A DNA stretch of 64,000 nt from Spirochaetes bacterium ADurb.Bin133 (GTDB lineage: Bacteria; Spirochaetota; GWE2-31-10; MWDO01), in the NCBI GenBank assembly GCA_002070605.1, contig MWDO01000007.1, forward strand, positions 1 through 64,000. The letters are read 5' to 3'. Positions 43,272 to 52,036 of the stretch are shown here, one piece after another; the stretch's first letter is position 1; every line of letters starts with the position of its first letter. The notes below the pieces were generated by a model. It worked only from the letters and a program-made list of their open reading frames with translations, had not been told where the DNA came from and did not search any database. The translations under genes were made by a program, and so were the position numbers.

Positions 43272-45015
43272 CAAAAAAAAATTCTACACAATCGGAGAAG
43301 TATCCGATATAACCGGGGTAAAACCGAGCGTATTGAGGTTTTGGGAGGAGGAGTTTGAAGAGTTATCCCCCGCTAAAACTAAATTTGGGCATAGGGCTTA
43401 CTCCAAAAGTAATATAGATCTGATTATTACTATAAAAAAGCTGTTATACGAAGAAAAATTTACAATAAAAGGGGCAAAATCTTATCTTAAAAAAAATAAA
43501 TCCGAAGTTGATTTAAAAATTATCAAAGATAAACTCATGGACGTTTTATCAATTTTAAAAGAGAACGATAACATTACGGAGGGAGCTAATATGAAGAACG
43601 ATTCAAACAAGAACCTTAACGAAGATGAATTTATCAATGCAATTAAAAATACGGGAAACGGCGACGTTTTCTATTTCTGGAACGAGCTAAGTCCAAACGA
43701 TAAAAAGAAACTTATTGGGGATCTGCAATCGATAGATTTTACTCAAATAGACGATTTTTACCAAAATTCTTATCTCAATAGAAAGAAGGAAGATGTACTA
43801 TTTGAGCCTACCGATTATTTATCGGTAAACGAAAGAGACGCTTCGTTAAAAAACATCGGAGTAGATTCGCTATTGAAAGGGGAGGTCGCGATACTTACTG
43901 TCGCCGGCGGTCAGGCGTCGCGGCTTGATTACGACTATCCAAAAGGTTGTTATCCGATATCGCCGGTAAAACGTAAATCTTTATTTCAGATTTTTGCAGA
44001 AAAAATTTATTTTTACTCAAAATTTTATAAGTCGGACCTTACTTGGCTGATTATGACCAGCGAATATAACTATTCCGAAACTGTGAAATTTTTTGAAGAA
44101 AACGATTATTTTAATTTATCAAAAGATAAAATTCTTTTTTTCAAACAAGGGGCGCTTCCGACTATTACTACCGACAACAAGTTAATACTAAAAGATAAAA
44201 TGGAAATTTATAAAAATCCCGACGGTCACGGCGGTATTTTAACCGCGTTATTAAAAACCGGACTTTTGGCGGAACTTAAATCAAAAAACGTTAAATATAT
44301 ATCGTATTTTCAAGTCGATAATCCTTTAGTAGATATGGCCGATCCATACTTTATCGGTTATCATATAAAGAATAATTTTGAAGTAACTACAAAAGTTATT
44401 AAAAAACTTTATCCCGGGGAGAAATTGGGCTCTATCGGCAAAAAGAACGGAGTAAACGGCGTTATTGAATACTCCGATATGCCCGACGAATTGGCGAACC
44501 AAAAAAAGGAGAACGGCGAACTAAAATATCTTATGGGATCGATCGGCATACATATATTCAATACCGAGTTTTTAATTAATTTCACCGAGAAACTTCCGGT
44601 TCACGCCGCTTTAAAAAAAGTCGACGGCTATAAAAAAGATCAAAACGGGAATTTTGTTTTGTCCGAATTAGATGCTATCAAATTTGAAACGTTTGTGTTC
44701 GACTCAATTACTTTAGCCCGGAGAAGCGGCTTTTTTGAAACGGAGAGAGCCGAAGAGTTTTATCCTCTTAAAAATAAGACGGGATTGGATTCGATAGAAA
44801 CTTGCATATCGGGTCAAAAAGAGGCTTTTAGAGGTTGGTTGATTAAGTCGGGTATTATCGACGAAGCGGCGACAGTTAATAATATTGAAATCAGCCCGCT
44901 TTTTGCTCCTACTAAAGAGATTTTTCTTGAAAAATATTCGCTTTCATCCGATAAATTAAAGAGCAAAGTTTTTAATAAAGATGGAAGTCTGAAAGATGAA
45001 ATTTATATCGAATAG
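43255..45015 (+). CDS. MerR-like DNA-binding domain fused to UDPGP-family UDP-sugar pyrophosphorylase
   Basis: About 586 residues from ATG 43255 (in-frame TTG at 43237 is an alternative). Residues about 8-80 are a MerR-type winged helix (FYTIGEVSDITGVKPSVLRF, KFGHRAYSKSNIDLI), followed by a short linker. From about residue 113 the protein is an eukaryote-like UTP-sugar pyrophosphorylase: VAILTVAGGQASRLDYDYPKG carries the nucleotide loop, then GHGGILTAL and SYFQVDNPLV. It should make UDP-glucose or UDP-GlcNAc from UTP and the sugar 1-phosphate. An internal ATG (43591) with its own GGAGGGAG could also give the enzyme alone. Both neighbours overlap it, which supports one operon with gpsA. Confidence 0.85.
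   Translation: MNTGNNKKKFYTIGEVSDITGVKPSVLRFWEEEFEELSPAKTKFGHRAYSKSNIDLIITIKKLLYEEKFTIKGAKSYLKKNKSEVDLKIIKDKLMDVLSILKENDNITEGANMKNDSNKNLNEDEFINAIKNTGNGDVFYFWNELSPNDKKKLIGDLQSIDFTQIDDFYQNSYLNRKKEDVLFEPTDYLSVNERDASLKNIGVDSLLKGEVAILTVAGGQASRLDYDYPKGCYPISPVKRKSLFQIFAEKIYFYSKFYKSDLTWLIMTSEYNYSETVKFFEENDYFNLSKDKILFFKQGALPTITTDNKLILKDKMEIYKNPDGHGGILTALLKTGLLAELKSKNVKYISYFQVDNPLVDMADPYFIGYHIKNNFEVTTKVIKKLYPGEKLGSIGKKNGVNGVIEYSDMPDELANQKKENGELKYLMGSIGIHIFNTEFLINFTEKLPVHAALKKVDGYKKDQNGNFVLSELDAIKFETFVFDSITLARRSGFFETERAEEFYPLKNKTGLDSIETCISGQKEAFRGWLIKSGIIDEAATVNNIEISPLFAPTKEIFLEKYSLSSDKLKSKVFNKDGSLKDEIYIE
43578..43593 (+). promoter_or_regulatory. Internal ribosome-binding site and start in the MerR-pyrophosphorylase gene
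   Basis: GGAGGGAG at 43578-43585 lies 5 nt before the in-frame ATG 43591-43593, exactly at the boundary between the MerR domain and the enzyme domain. It would give a 474-residue stand-alone pyrophosphorylase. Confidence 0.6.
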
Positions 45016-46591
45016 CAAAAGTCTGTTTTTTTTATCGTTTATCGTATTATACGGCGCTAATTCTTTTTACGCCGCCGTTTATACGGAGTCCGTAGTAAAT
45101 CGCAAGCTTTTTTTTAACGAAACGTATCAGGATTGGGAGAGATACGTTGGAAAAGAGGTGTTGTATAAAGATAATAAGTCGGGCTTAAAATGTTTGAACT
45201 CGCCGCCAAAATATATTTTGAAAAGCGAATTCAATTCGTTAATTAACAAACTCTCCTCAAGCGACAAGTCTCTGGTATTAAAATATTACGGCGAAGACTC
45301 CAAATATTTTATTATGAAAGACCTTACGGATATGAAAATTATCAAACAGATTGATAAGATTTTTGAAGGCGTTGATTATACTAAGCGCGATTATATAATG
45401 TTTTTCTTTAATATTAACCCTGAAAGTAAAAAAATATCTTATTTCGGCAGTATTTACTACAGATTCGATTGCGCTAAGGAGTTAGTTGAGAGTAAAGTAT
45501 TCTTTCACGACTCCAATTTGTCTTACCTCCAGTTTGATATAACTAAAGAGAATAAATTCGACCTATATTTATTTGGCAAGTTGTATCGAAAAAATCTTAA
45601 CTATTACTTCCCTTTGGATTCTCTCAAATATATAAGTTTCTCCTCAATAAACTCATTATTGTCGGAAAATAGAATTTCTGATGAAATTCTTATAACCAAA
45701 GACGATTCTGTGATAAAAAATAAGTTTATTGAAAAAGTTATTACCCCTTCGCTAAATCCAAATTACTATAAGGACGGGGCGCTCAATCAGTTTGGCGAAT
45801 ACGTAAATATATCGGACGGTAAAATCCAAACCGGCAAATCTCCCGGCATAAATTGTAGCGGTTTTGTGAAAGAGATAACGGATAATCTTATAAGATTAAA
45901 AGATCCAAAATTTAAACGGTTAACCGTCGAAGAATGTAAAGAAAAGAGATACGAGGATAGAAAAGATAATTCATATGCGGCTTACGACGACGATCTTGAT
46001 CCTTTTTTTGGCGTAGATTGGACAAAAAATTTAGTCGATCGTATAAATTACCATTATGATTACAAAATTATTAAAGCCGAGGCGGTAAACAAAGATAAAT
46101 ATTCGCAATACTTTGAAGAGAGCGGTTACTATTTTAAAGATATGCAAGAGATAATATTTAGAGATCAGCAAAAAGATTCCTCTTATTTTTATTTTATCGT
46201 TTTTAATAAACTTAGGAATACAAAACCGATGATACCGACCTTTTATCATATAGCCGCGGTCGTTCCTGTCTTTACGGCAAATAAATTTGAACTTAAAATT
46301 TACGAAAGCGGAGCAGAAACAAGTTACGTCAATATACTAAAGAGAATGATTCCGAAGAATATAAGTTACAATAGATTTAATAAAGATATTATTAATAAGC
46401 TTACTAATCAAGATGAAATAGATCTGGTAAAAAAAGCGTTTAAATTAACAAATTACTCTTACTTTATCGATAAGACTCTAACCGATAACGAGATAGGCAG
46501 AATAAGAAATATTTTTGACAATATTGATTTTGAAAAAGAAAAAGCGGCGATTTATAAAATACCTATTCCTATAAACTATATAAATAAATAG
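44996..46591 (+). CDS. Exported protein with NlpC/P60-like cysteine motif
   Basis: 531 residues, ATG overlapping the upstream gene by 20 nt. An N-terminal signal peptide (LFFLSFIVLYGANSFYAA) leads to a long region with no recognised domain. At about residues 280-300 the sequence PGINCSGFVKEI resembles the catalytic NCSGFV of NlpC/P60 peptidases, and a later PTFYHIAAVVPVF could supply the histidine. If so, it is a periplasmic peptidoglycan endopeptidase-like protein. The large insert between these motifs is unusual. It is the last gene before the convergent boundary at 46.6 kb. Confidence 0.5.
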   Translation: MKFISNSKSLFFLSFIVLYGANSFYAAVYTESVVNRKLFFNETYQDWERYVGKEVLYKDNKSGLKCLNSPPKYILKSEFNSLINKLSSSDKSLVLKYYGEDSKYFIMKDLTDMKIIKQIDKIFEGVDYTKRDYIMFFFNINPESKKISYFGSIYYRFDCAKELVESKVFFHDSNLSYLQFDITKENKFDLYLFGKLYRKNLNYYFPLDSLKYISFSSINSLLSENRISDEILITKDDSVIKNKFIEKVITPSLNPNYYKDGALNQFGEYVNISDGKIQTGKSPGINCSGFVKEITDNLIRLKDPKFKRLTVEECKEKRYEDRKDNSYAAYDDDLDPFFGVDWTKNLVDRINYHYDYKIIKAEAVNKDKYSQYFEESGYYFKDMQEIIFRDQQKDSSYFYFIVFNKLRNTKPMIPTFYHIAAVVPVFTANKFELKIYESGAETSYVNILKRMIPKNISYNRFNKDIINKLTNQDEIDLVKKAFKLTNYSYFIDKTLTDNEIGRIRNIFDNIDFEKEKAAIYKIPIPINYINK

Positions 46592-46633
46592 CAAAACGCC
46601 TGTTAACCCGTCGTTTGAAAGTCATTGCAAACG

Positions 46634-46691
46634 AATTTAACCCTAGATTTCGCGTCCCGCGCGTATGCGAGGGGAAATCGAGGGTTAAATT
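46634..46691. terminator. Large imperfect stem between convergent genes
   Basis: 46634-46651 pairs with 46674-46691 over 18 bp with one mismatch, around a GC-rich 22-nt loop. It ends on the plus strand with ttctttat. Likely a bidirectional transcription end between the NlpC-like gene and the small membrane protein gene. Confidence 0.6.
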
Positions 46692-46720
46692 TCTTTATAA
46701 CGTTCGCGCGCTTAATTTGA

Positions 46721-47227
46721 TTACAAAGATATTCTAATTCCCATATTTGCCGACGGAGTTTTATCGTCGATTGAAGAACTAAACGATATTTTGTTTTCAT
46801 TTAACCATCTTTTTAAATAAACGCTCGATAGCGAAAACAAGACTATACCGACAATTACTCCTATCGCCCCCTGAGCCGCCCAAGCGAGAAGAAAGGGGGC
46901 GTACGTAAGAATATAAAGAAATCCCGGACCCATCGCTACCGCTAAAGGGACTAACACCTGAACTGAAACGTATAGCGTAATAGCGCTAGGGATCATTATC
47001 GCAAATCCTATGGTTCGAAGTTTTTTAAATGTTTGATAATTTGAACTTTTTTTACTTTCTGTTTTAGCCGCATAATTCTCAATGTTTCTCTTTAAATTAA
47101 ATTTGTTATCTACTTTAAAAGATATAGTACTACTATCGTAAGCGACGTTTTTAGCAATCTTTTGATTGGAAAATGAGAGAAACGCGGTAAATATCAATAA
47201 GATAGGTACAAATAATATTTTATTCAT
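46721..47227 (-). CDS. Small signal-peptide membrane protein, paralogue of its neighbour
   Basis: 168 residues, ribosome site aaaggagg. A signal peptide (MNKILFVPILLIFTAFLSFS), a polar stretch, two membrane helices (about 73-97 and 108-135, with a Gly/Pro-rich turn between) and a C-terminal soluble tail ending SANMGIRISL. The helix region and ending align with the next gene upstream (TFKKLRTIGFAIMIPS against RYARRSGTALLIPG, and the final beta-like strand), so the two are probably a tandem duplication. Function unknown. Confidence 0.65.
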   Translation of the reverse strand: MNKILFVPILLIFTAFLSFSNQKIAKNVAYDSSTISFKVDNKFNLKRNIENYAAKTESKKSSNYQTFKKLRTIGFAIMIPSAITLYVSVQVLVPLAVAMGPGFLYILTYAPFLLAWAAQGAIGVIVGIVLFSLSSVYLKRWLNENKISFSSSIDDKTPSANMGIRISL

Positions 47228-47243
47228 AACGTCCTCCTTTACG

Positions 47244-47987
47244 TTAAAATTTTACTGAAACTGCAACGTTAAGTTTGTTATCGAGATCGTATCCTAAAGA
47301 AACGTCGTAATCGCCGTATTTTTGTTTTAATTTTTTTAAATACGAGTCGGCGTGAACGTAAACCGGAATACATGCGATCAAGAAGATCAAACCGGTAACC
47401 GAGGCGACCAAAATGCTCGAAAGCATAGCGCCCGTGATGGGATTCCAGAAATACGCCGGATTGTTGTTATAATACAAGCTTGACCCATACATCTGATAAA
47501 ATATAGGAGACATCGCTATCGCCGACGTAATAGATAATCCCGAGACGATAATACCCGGTATCAAAAGAGCCGTTCCGGAGCGTCTGGCGTATCTATATGC
47601 GATATACAAGGGGTCTTGTTCCGGTTCCGCATAATATTCGCCTTCGTCCCTTTTTTTCCCTTCAACCGGCTTGTCCGTTTCTTTTGATTTAACTTTAGTT
47701 TTGTATTTACTTCGAATATCTTCCGCATCTTTTTCAAGTTCGCTCTCGACTTTATCGTATTCAGATTTTATTGAGTTATTATATTCCGTCTCGCCGGCAA
47801 ATATGTTTTTTACTTTATCCTTTGAGATTGTTACTTCGCCGTATTCCGTTTGAAGATAAATTTTATCGCTTTCGGTTTTTTGAATCTGCCCTTTAACAAC
47901 CGTTCCGTCTTGGAGAACTACTATTTCAGCTCTGAGATACGCGGTCAAAAACAGCATAAATATCAAAAACAACAAATTTCTACTCAT
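47244..47987 (-). CDS. Signal-peptide membrane protein with N-terminal Sm/SH3-like strand region
   Basis: 247 residues, ribosome site aaggagg. A signal peptide (residues 1-20) is followed by VVLQDGTVVKGQIQKTESDK and YGEVTISKDKVKNI, a small beta-barrel-like pattern often found in exported proteins that reads as a DGT-V-KG-I fold. A charged coil (EKDAEDIRSKYKTKVKSKE) leads to two membrane helices and a tail ending KLNVAVSVKF. It precedes the 168-residue paralogue with a 16-nt gap and is co-transcribed with it. Function unknown. Confidence 0.65.
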   Translation of the reverse strand: MSRNLLFLIFMLFLTAYLRAEIVVLQDGTVVKGQIQKTESDKIYLQTEYGEVTISKDKVKNIFAGETEYNNSIKSEYDKVESELEKDAEDIRSKYKTKVKSKETDKPVEGKKRDEGEYYAEPEQDPLYIAYRYARRSGTALLIPGIIVSGLSITSAIAMSPIFYQMYGSSLYYNNNPAYFWNPITGAMLSSILVASVTGLIFLIACIPVYVHADSYLKKLKQKYGDYDVSLGYDLDNKLNVAVSVKF

Positions 47988-48207
47988 ACTAAAAACCTCC
48001 TTAATAGATAGTTAAAATGATCGTTATTTATTTTTATGCTATATAATTTAGCATAAAATTTAAATAAATTCAGAAAAATTGTTAAACAATTTTGCATAAA
48101 GTTAAACAATATTACAATTATTGCGCGACGCGGTAATAACTAGAGCGCATATTTTCAGGAAACATCGTAAATAATGAAGATATTCGGAGCTCGACCCGCG
48201 TATAAAT

Positions 48208-51006
48208 TTAGTGAAATTCGCCCCAATTTTCGCCTATCTCTATAGAAGTTTTTAACTTCAATTTAAAATTAAAATCGTTTTCCATACACTCTTTTATAAT
48301 TTTGACCGCTATCTCTTTTTCGTCGAAGGGCGCGTCAAATATTAACTCGTCGTGCACCTGTAATATTAGTCGCGCTTTCAGATTATTCTTCAAAAACGCT
48401 CGATTAATTTTAATCATAGCGATTTTGATCAAGTCCGCCGCCGTTCCCTGTATTACGGTGTTTACCGCCATCCGTTCGCCGTACGCCGCGTCGTTTTTAT
48501 TACGGCTATTAATTTCCGGAATCGTCCTTATCCTGCCCCAGTAAGTCTCCGCGTACCCTTTCTCCCTACAAGCGGCTTTGAGTTTCTCAACGTATGTTTT
48601 AACGCCGTTATATTTTTCAAAATAAAGCTTAATAAAATTTGCCGCTTCCTTTCTGGGGATATTGAGATCGTCTGCCAGAGCAAAAGCGCTTTGACCGTAA
48701 AGCACGCCAAAATTGACGGTCTTGGCGATATTGCGCTCCGATTTTGATACTTCGGCTACGTTTTTATTAAAAATTAGAGACGCCGTTCGATAATGAATAT
48801 CTTCCCCTTTATTAAACGCGTCGAATAGATTTTCGTCCCGAGAAAACTCCGCCAATAAAAACAGTTCGATTTGAGAATAATCCGCCGAAATCAAAGCTTT
48901 CCCTTTGTCGGGAATAAACGCTTTTCTGATCTTCCTACCTACCTCCGTCTTAACGGGAATATTTTGAAGATTGGGCTCTTTACTCGACAACCGTCCCGTT
49001 TGCGTCCCCGTTTGCATAAACGACGTGTGAATTTTTCCGGAACGCCCATTAATCATCGCGGGAAGAGCGTCGGCGTATGTCGATTTTATTTTTGATAAAA
49101 GACGGCGTTCCAATAAAAGCCCGACAAACGGATGAAAAACAGCAAGTTTTTTTAAAACGTCGGCGTCGGTCGAAGGACCGGTCTTAGTTTTTTTCAAAAC
49201 AGGCAATCCGAATTTATTAAACAGTATGTCGGCTATCTGTTTTGGAGAATTCGGGTTAAATTCCTCCCCAACGGTATCGATCATTTTAGAAGTTAAATTA
49301 TCAATATCTTTTTCCAGAACCGCCGACAACTCGTCGAGATAATTTTTATCAACGTTTACTCCGTAATACTCCATCTCCAAGAGAACTATAAGAAGTTCCA
49401 TCTCGATAATATAAAACAGATCTCTGATTTTCGCCTTTTCGTCGAGTTTAGTCTTGAGGTATTCGTAAAGTTTAAAAGTAATATAGGCGTCCTGTCCCGA
49501 ATAGTTTACGAGACGGTCGATAGCGACGTCCAATAGCGAGAATTTCTTCGGATCGCCTACCGCCTCCTTGTAATCCATAGTTTTAAAATTGAGATACTTA
49601 GATACAAGTTCTTTAAGCCCAAGAGAGTTATTTGCCGCGTCGAGACAGTATTCGGCGAGTAGAGTGTCAAAATAATTCTTCGATAAATTAATCCCAAAAG
49701 TTTTTAAGAATTTCAGATCAAATTTGATGTTATGCCCAATTTTTTGAATCGACGAATCTTCAAATATTCTCTTGAGCTCGGTTTTATACTGCTCGATTTC
49801 GTTATCGCCAAGCTCGATATCCGCTTCCTTTTTTTGGAATTCGGACAAAGTAATCGGAACGACGAACGAATCGTCGCCCGTCGATACGCTTATAGATATA
49901 ATCTTATCGTTGAAGAAATCCAATCCGGTCGTCTCAAGATCAAAGCTGAATAGTTTGATATTTATGATTTTATCTATTTTCTCCCTTAGCAAATCGACGT
50001 TTTTGATAAGATAAAATTTGTTCTCTTTGATAACGTCGATAACGTCGATTTCGTCTATTTCTAACGCCGGCTCGTTTTTGGCATCGTCGATCTTGCTATC
50101 CGTTTGTTTTTTTTCGTCGCGCGAAAATGCGCCGCGCTCTAACGAGTCGTTAAATTCTCTGATCTTTTGGACGATAGATTTCAAACTCTCGTCCTCAAGC
50201 GTTTTGAGCGCGCTATCGAGGTCAAGCGGCTTGACTCGCAAATACTCTATGTCCAGATCAAGCGGCGCGTTCTTCTCGATTGTAGCCAATTTTTTACTTA
50301 AAAACGCGCTATCGCGACCGATTTTGATTTTTTCTTTTATCTTTGGCGATAAATTTTCTATATTTTTGTAAATTCCTTCGACAGAGCCGAATTTTTGAAG
50401 AAGATCGGTCGCGTATTTATCGCCTATACCGGTTACCCCGGGTATATTATCGGAAGCGTCTCCTCTCAACGCCAGATAATCGACGACTTGATCTGGCTTA
50501 ATCCCCATATTATTTACAATATACTCCTCGTCGATAACGACAAATTCGCCGGTTTTGGAAGGATTGTATATTTTTACCTTTTTGTTAACAAGTTGGCGGA
50601 GGTCTTTATCCGAGGATAATATCAAGACCTCGACGTCGTCGATAGAACCGAGTCTGTTTGCGACCGTCCCGATAACGTCGTCCGCTTCAAAGCCCTCTTT
50701 ATAGAGGTGAGGAATATTAAGTTTCTCCAACAAATTTATGATCTTTGGTATCTGATAAACCAGATCCTCCGGTGGCGCAGGTCTGTTCGCCTTATACGCC
50801 GGATATATGTCGCTACGGAAACATTTGCCTCCACCTTCGAGAGCGGCGAGGAAGTAATCCGGCTTCTCTCTGTTTAGTAAACCCAAAAGCGAACTAAAAA
50901 AGCCGTATAGCGCGGAAGTGTTCTCTCCGCGCTTATTAGTAAGCCGAAGAGAATAGTAAAATTTAAAGATGATACCAAACGAATCGATAAGTAGAATTTT
51001 TTTCAT
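48208..51006 (-). CDS. polA: DNA polymerase I
   Basis: 932 residues from ATG 51006 (MKKILLIDSFGIIFKFY). A longer frame to 51090 covers the promoter and is rejected. The N-terminal 5'-nuclease domain has FEADDVIGTVA and LSSDKDLRQL. The 3'-5' exonuclease domain keeps its acidic residues (FSFDLETTGLDFF, GHNIKFDLKFL, YSGQDAYIT). The polymerase domain has motif A DYSQIELFLLAEFS, motif B region RNIAKTVNFGVLYGQSA and motif C VHDELIFD. All three activities therefore look intact. The promoter at 51016-51044 places the transcript start within a few bases of the ATG, so the mRNA may be leaderless. Confidence 0.97.
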   Translation of the reverse strand: MKKILLIDSFGIIFKFYYSLRLTNKRGENTSALYGFFSSLLGLLNREKPDYFLAALEGGGKCFRSDIYPAYKANRPAPPEDLVYQIPKIINLLEKLNIPHLYKEGFEADDVIGTVANRLGSIDDVEVLILSSDKDLRQLVNKKVKIYNPSKTGEFVVIDEEYIVNNMGIKPDQVVDYLALRGDASDNIPGVTGIGDKYATDLLQKFGSVEGIYKNIENLSPKIKEKIKIGRDSAFLSKKLATIEKNAPLDLDIEYLRVKPLDLDSALKTLEDESLKSIVQKIREFNDSLERGAFSRDEKKQTDSKIDDAKNEPALEIDEIDVIDVIKENKFYLIKNVDLLREKIDKIINIKLFSFDLETTGLDFFNDKIISISVSTGDDSFVVPITLSEFQKKEADIELGDNEIEQYKTELKRIFEDSSIQKIGHNIKFDLKFLKTFGINLSKNYFDTLLAEYCLDAANNSLGLKELVSKYLNFKTMDYKEAVGDPKKFSLLDVAIDRLVNYSGQDAYITFKLYEYLKTKLDEKAKIRDLFYIIEMELLIVLLEMEYYGVNVDKNYLDELSAVLEKDIDNLTSKMIDTVGEEFNPNSPKQIADILFNKFGLPVLKKTKTGPSTDADVLKKLAVFHPFVGLLLERRLLSKIKSTYADALPAMINGRSGKIHTSFMQTGTQTGRLSSKEPNLQNIPVKTEVGRKIRKAFIPDKGKALISADYSQIELFLLAEFSRDENLFDAFNKGEDIHYRTASLIFNKNVAEVSKSERNIAKTVNFGVLYGQSAFALADDLNIPRKEAANFIKLYFEKYNGVKTYVEKLKAACREKGYAETYWGRIRTIPEINSRNKNDAAYGERMAVNTVIQGTAADLIKIAMIKINRAFLKNNLKARLILQVHDELIFDAPFDEKEIAVKIIKECMENDFNFKLKLKTSIEIGENWGEFH

Positions 51007-51015
51007 ATACGTTAT

Positions 51016-51044
51016 TGTATAAAAGAAAATTCTTTCTTTGTCAA
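51016..51044 (-). promoter_or_regulatory. Sigma-70 promoter of polA with almost no leader
   Basis: On the minus strand, TTGACA (51044-51039), a 17-bp spacer and TATACA (51021-51016). The ATG begins at 51006, only nine bases after the -10 element, so the 5' leader should be about 0-4 nt and contains no ribosome site. Confidence 0.7.
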
Positions 51045-51111
51045 AATTTATTTTTACAACCCGCGACCATACAAGCGACGATTGCTCCATAGGGCGCGGG
51101 CAAAAATAGAA

Positions 51112-51543
51112 CTATCCGCTGATGTCGATATAATGAGACTCGACTCTTTTGTAAGAATTTACGCCAACGTTGAGTTTTTGCTTGTTTTTTAGATTTAGCT
51201 TTACCCCTTTGATTACCGTATCAAGAATTTCTTTGTTTTTCTCGGACTTTATCGCAACTTGAGTAGATAATTTTTTGATGCCGTTTTTTAACTCCGCGAT
51301 GGCAGAGTCCTTCTTGTAAGGGGAATTTGAATAAATAACTTCAAGCGGATCTAAAATCTTTTTAAAAGAATTAAGTTCGTCGATAATATTTTTTTCCGCT
51401 TCTATATGTCTAATAAGTCTATCGGCGTCTTGAGATTTAATATCGCTCTCTTCCATTTCCAAAATAGCCAAATAATTCTGTAATTTTTCTTTTTGCGATA
51501 ACAAATTTTCTCTAATCCTCTTAGCTAATAAATTAGGTTGCAA
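51112..51543 (-). CDS. flgN: FlgN-like flagellar export chaperone
   Basis: About 144 residues. I chose TTG 51543 because GAGGAGGGG lies six bases upstream on the coding strand; an in-frame start further upstream (51606) would overlap fliS more deeply. The protein is almost all alpha-helix with a heptad pattern (LLSQKEKLQNYLAILEMEES, EAEKNIIDELNSFKKILDPL), as in FlgN, which chaperones the hook-junction proteins FlgK and FlgL. It overlaps fliS by 11 nt, an arrangement common for fliS and flgN-like pairs. The sequence similarity is weak, so the name rests largely on context. Confidence 0.6.
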   Translation of the reverse strand: MQPNLLAKRIRENLLSQKEKLQNYLAILEMEESDIKSQDADRLIRHIEAEKNIIDELNSFKKILDPLEVIYSNSPYKKDSAIAELKNGIKKLSTQVAIKSEKNKEILDTVIKGVKLNLKNKQKLNVGVNSYKRVESHYIDISG

Positions 51544-51946
51544 TGTTGACCCCTCCTCTGTTTTCATTTGTAACGTTGGAAGTTTTGGACGCTTGATCCC
51601 ACGCATCCCTCAAATCTTGAAGATATTTTTTAACTTCATATAACTGGTCTTTACTTTTTTTAATATTCGCTTCGGTCAATTTTTTGTTGATATACATATA
51701 AATACTCAGCAGTCTCTCCGATATCTCCCCAACTTCCATATTCAGAGAAGAGATCAACTCCACGATAATGTCTTGAGCGCGAATAATGTTAATATGAACT
51801 TTTTCAATTGATTTTGTCGCCATAGCTTCAATGGCAAGATTTATAAATTTAATCGCTCCGTCGTATAACATTACTATCAGCTTGCTCTGACTTGCAGAAT
51901 CAATCTGAGTTTTTTTATATTGTTGGTAAGGATTGTGTCCGATCAA
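51533..51946 (-). CDS. fliS: Flagellar export chaperone FliS
   Basis: 137 residues from TTG 51946, with AGGAGG eight bases upstream. FliS features: NPYQQYKKTQIDSASQSKLI at the N-terminus, VMLYDGAIKFINLAIEAM, and NIIRAQDIIVELISSLNMEVG. It binds the C-terminus of flagellin and keeps it soluble until export. The downstream flgN-like gene overlaps it. Its flagellin client in this window is FlaB. Confidence 0.94.
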   Translation of the reverse strand: MIGHNPYQQYKKTQIDSASQSKLIVMLYDGAIKFINLAIEAMATKSIEKVHINIIRAQDIIVELISSLNMEVGEISERLLSIYMYINKKLTEANIKKSKDQLYEVKKYLQDLRDAWDQASKTSNVTNENRGGVNIAT

Positions 51947-52036
51947 ATTAGCCTCCTAAAACTTCTAGTATATTATCGGAAATTTAACTATTTTCTAAAA
52001 AATATTCAATAATAATAACTTTGTTTTACCAAATAA

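Noticed and set aside
50911-51090. Upstream extension of polA to 51090
   Set aside because: It covers the TTGACA/TATACA promoter, and the conserved polymerase N-terminus begins at ATG 51006.
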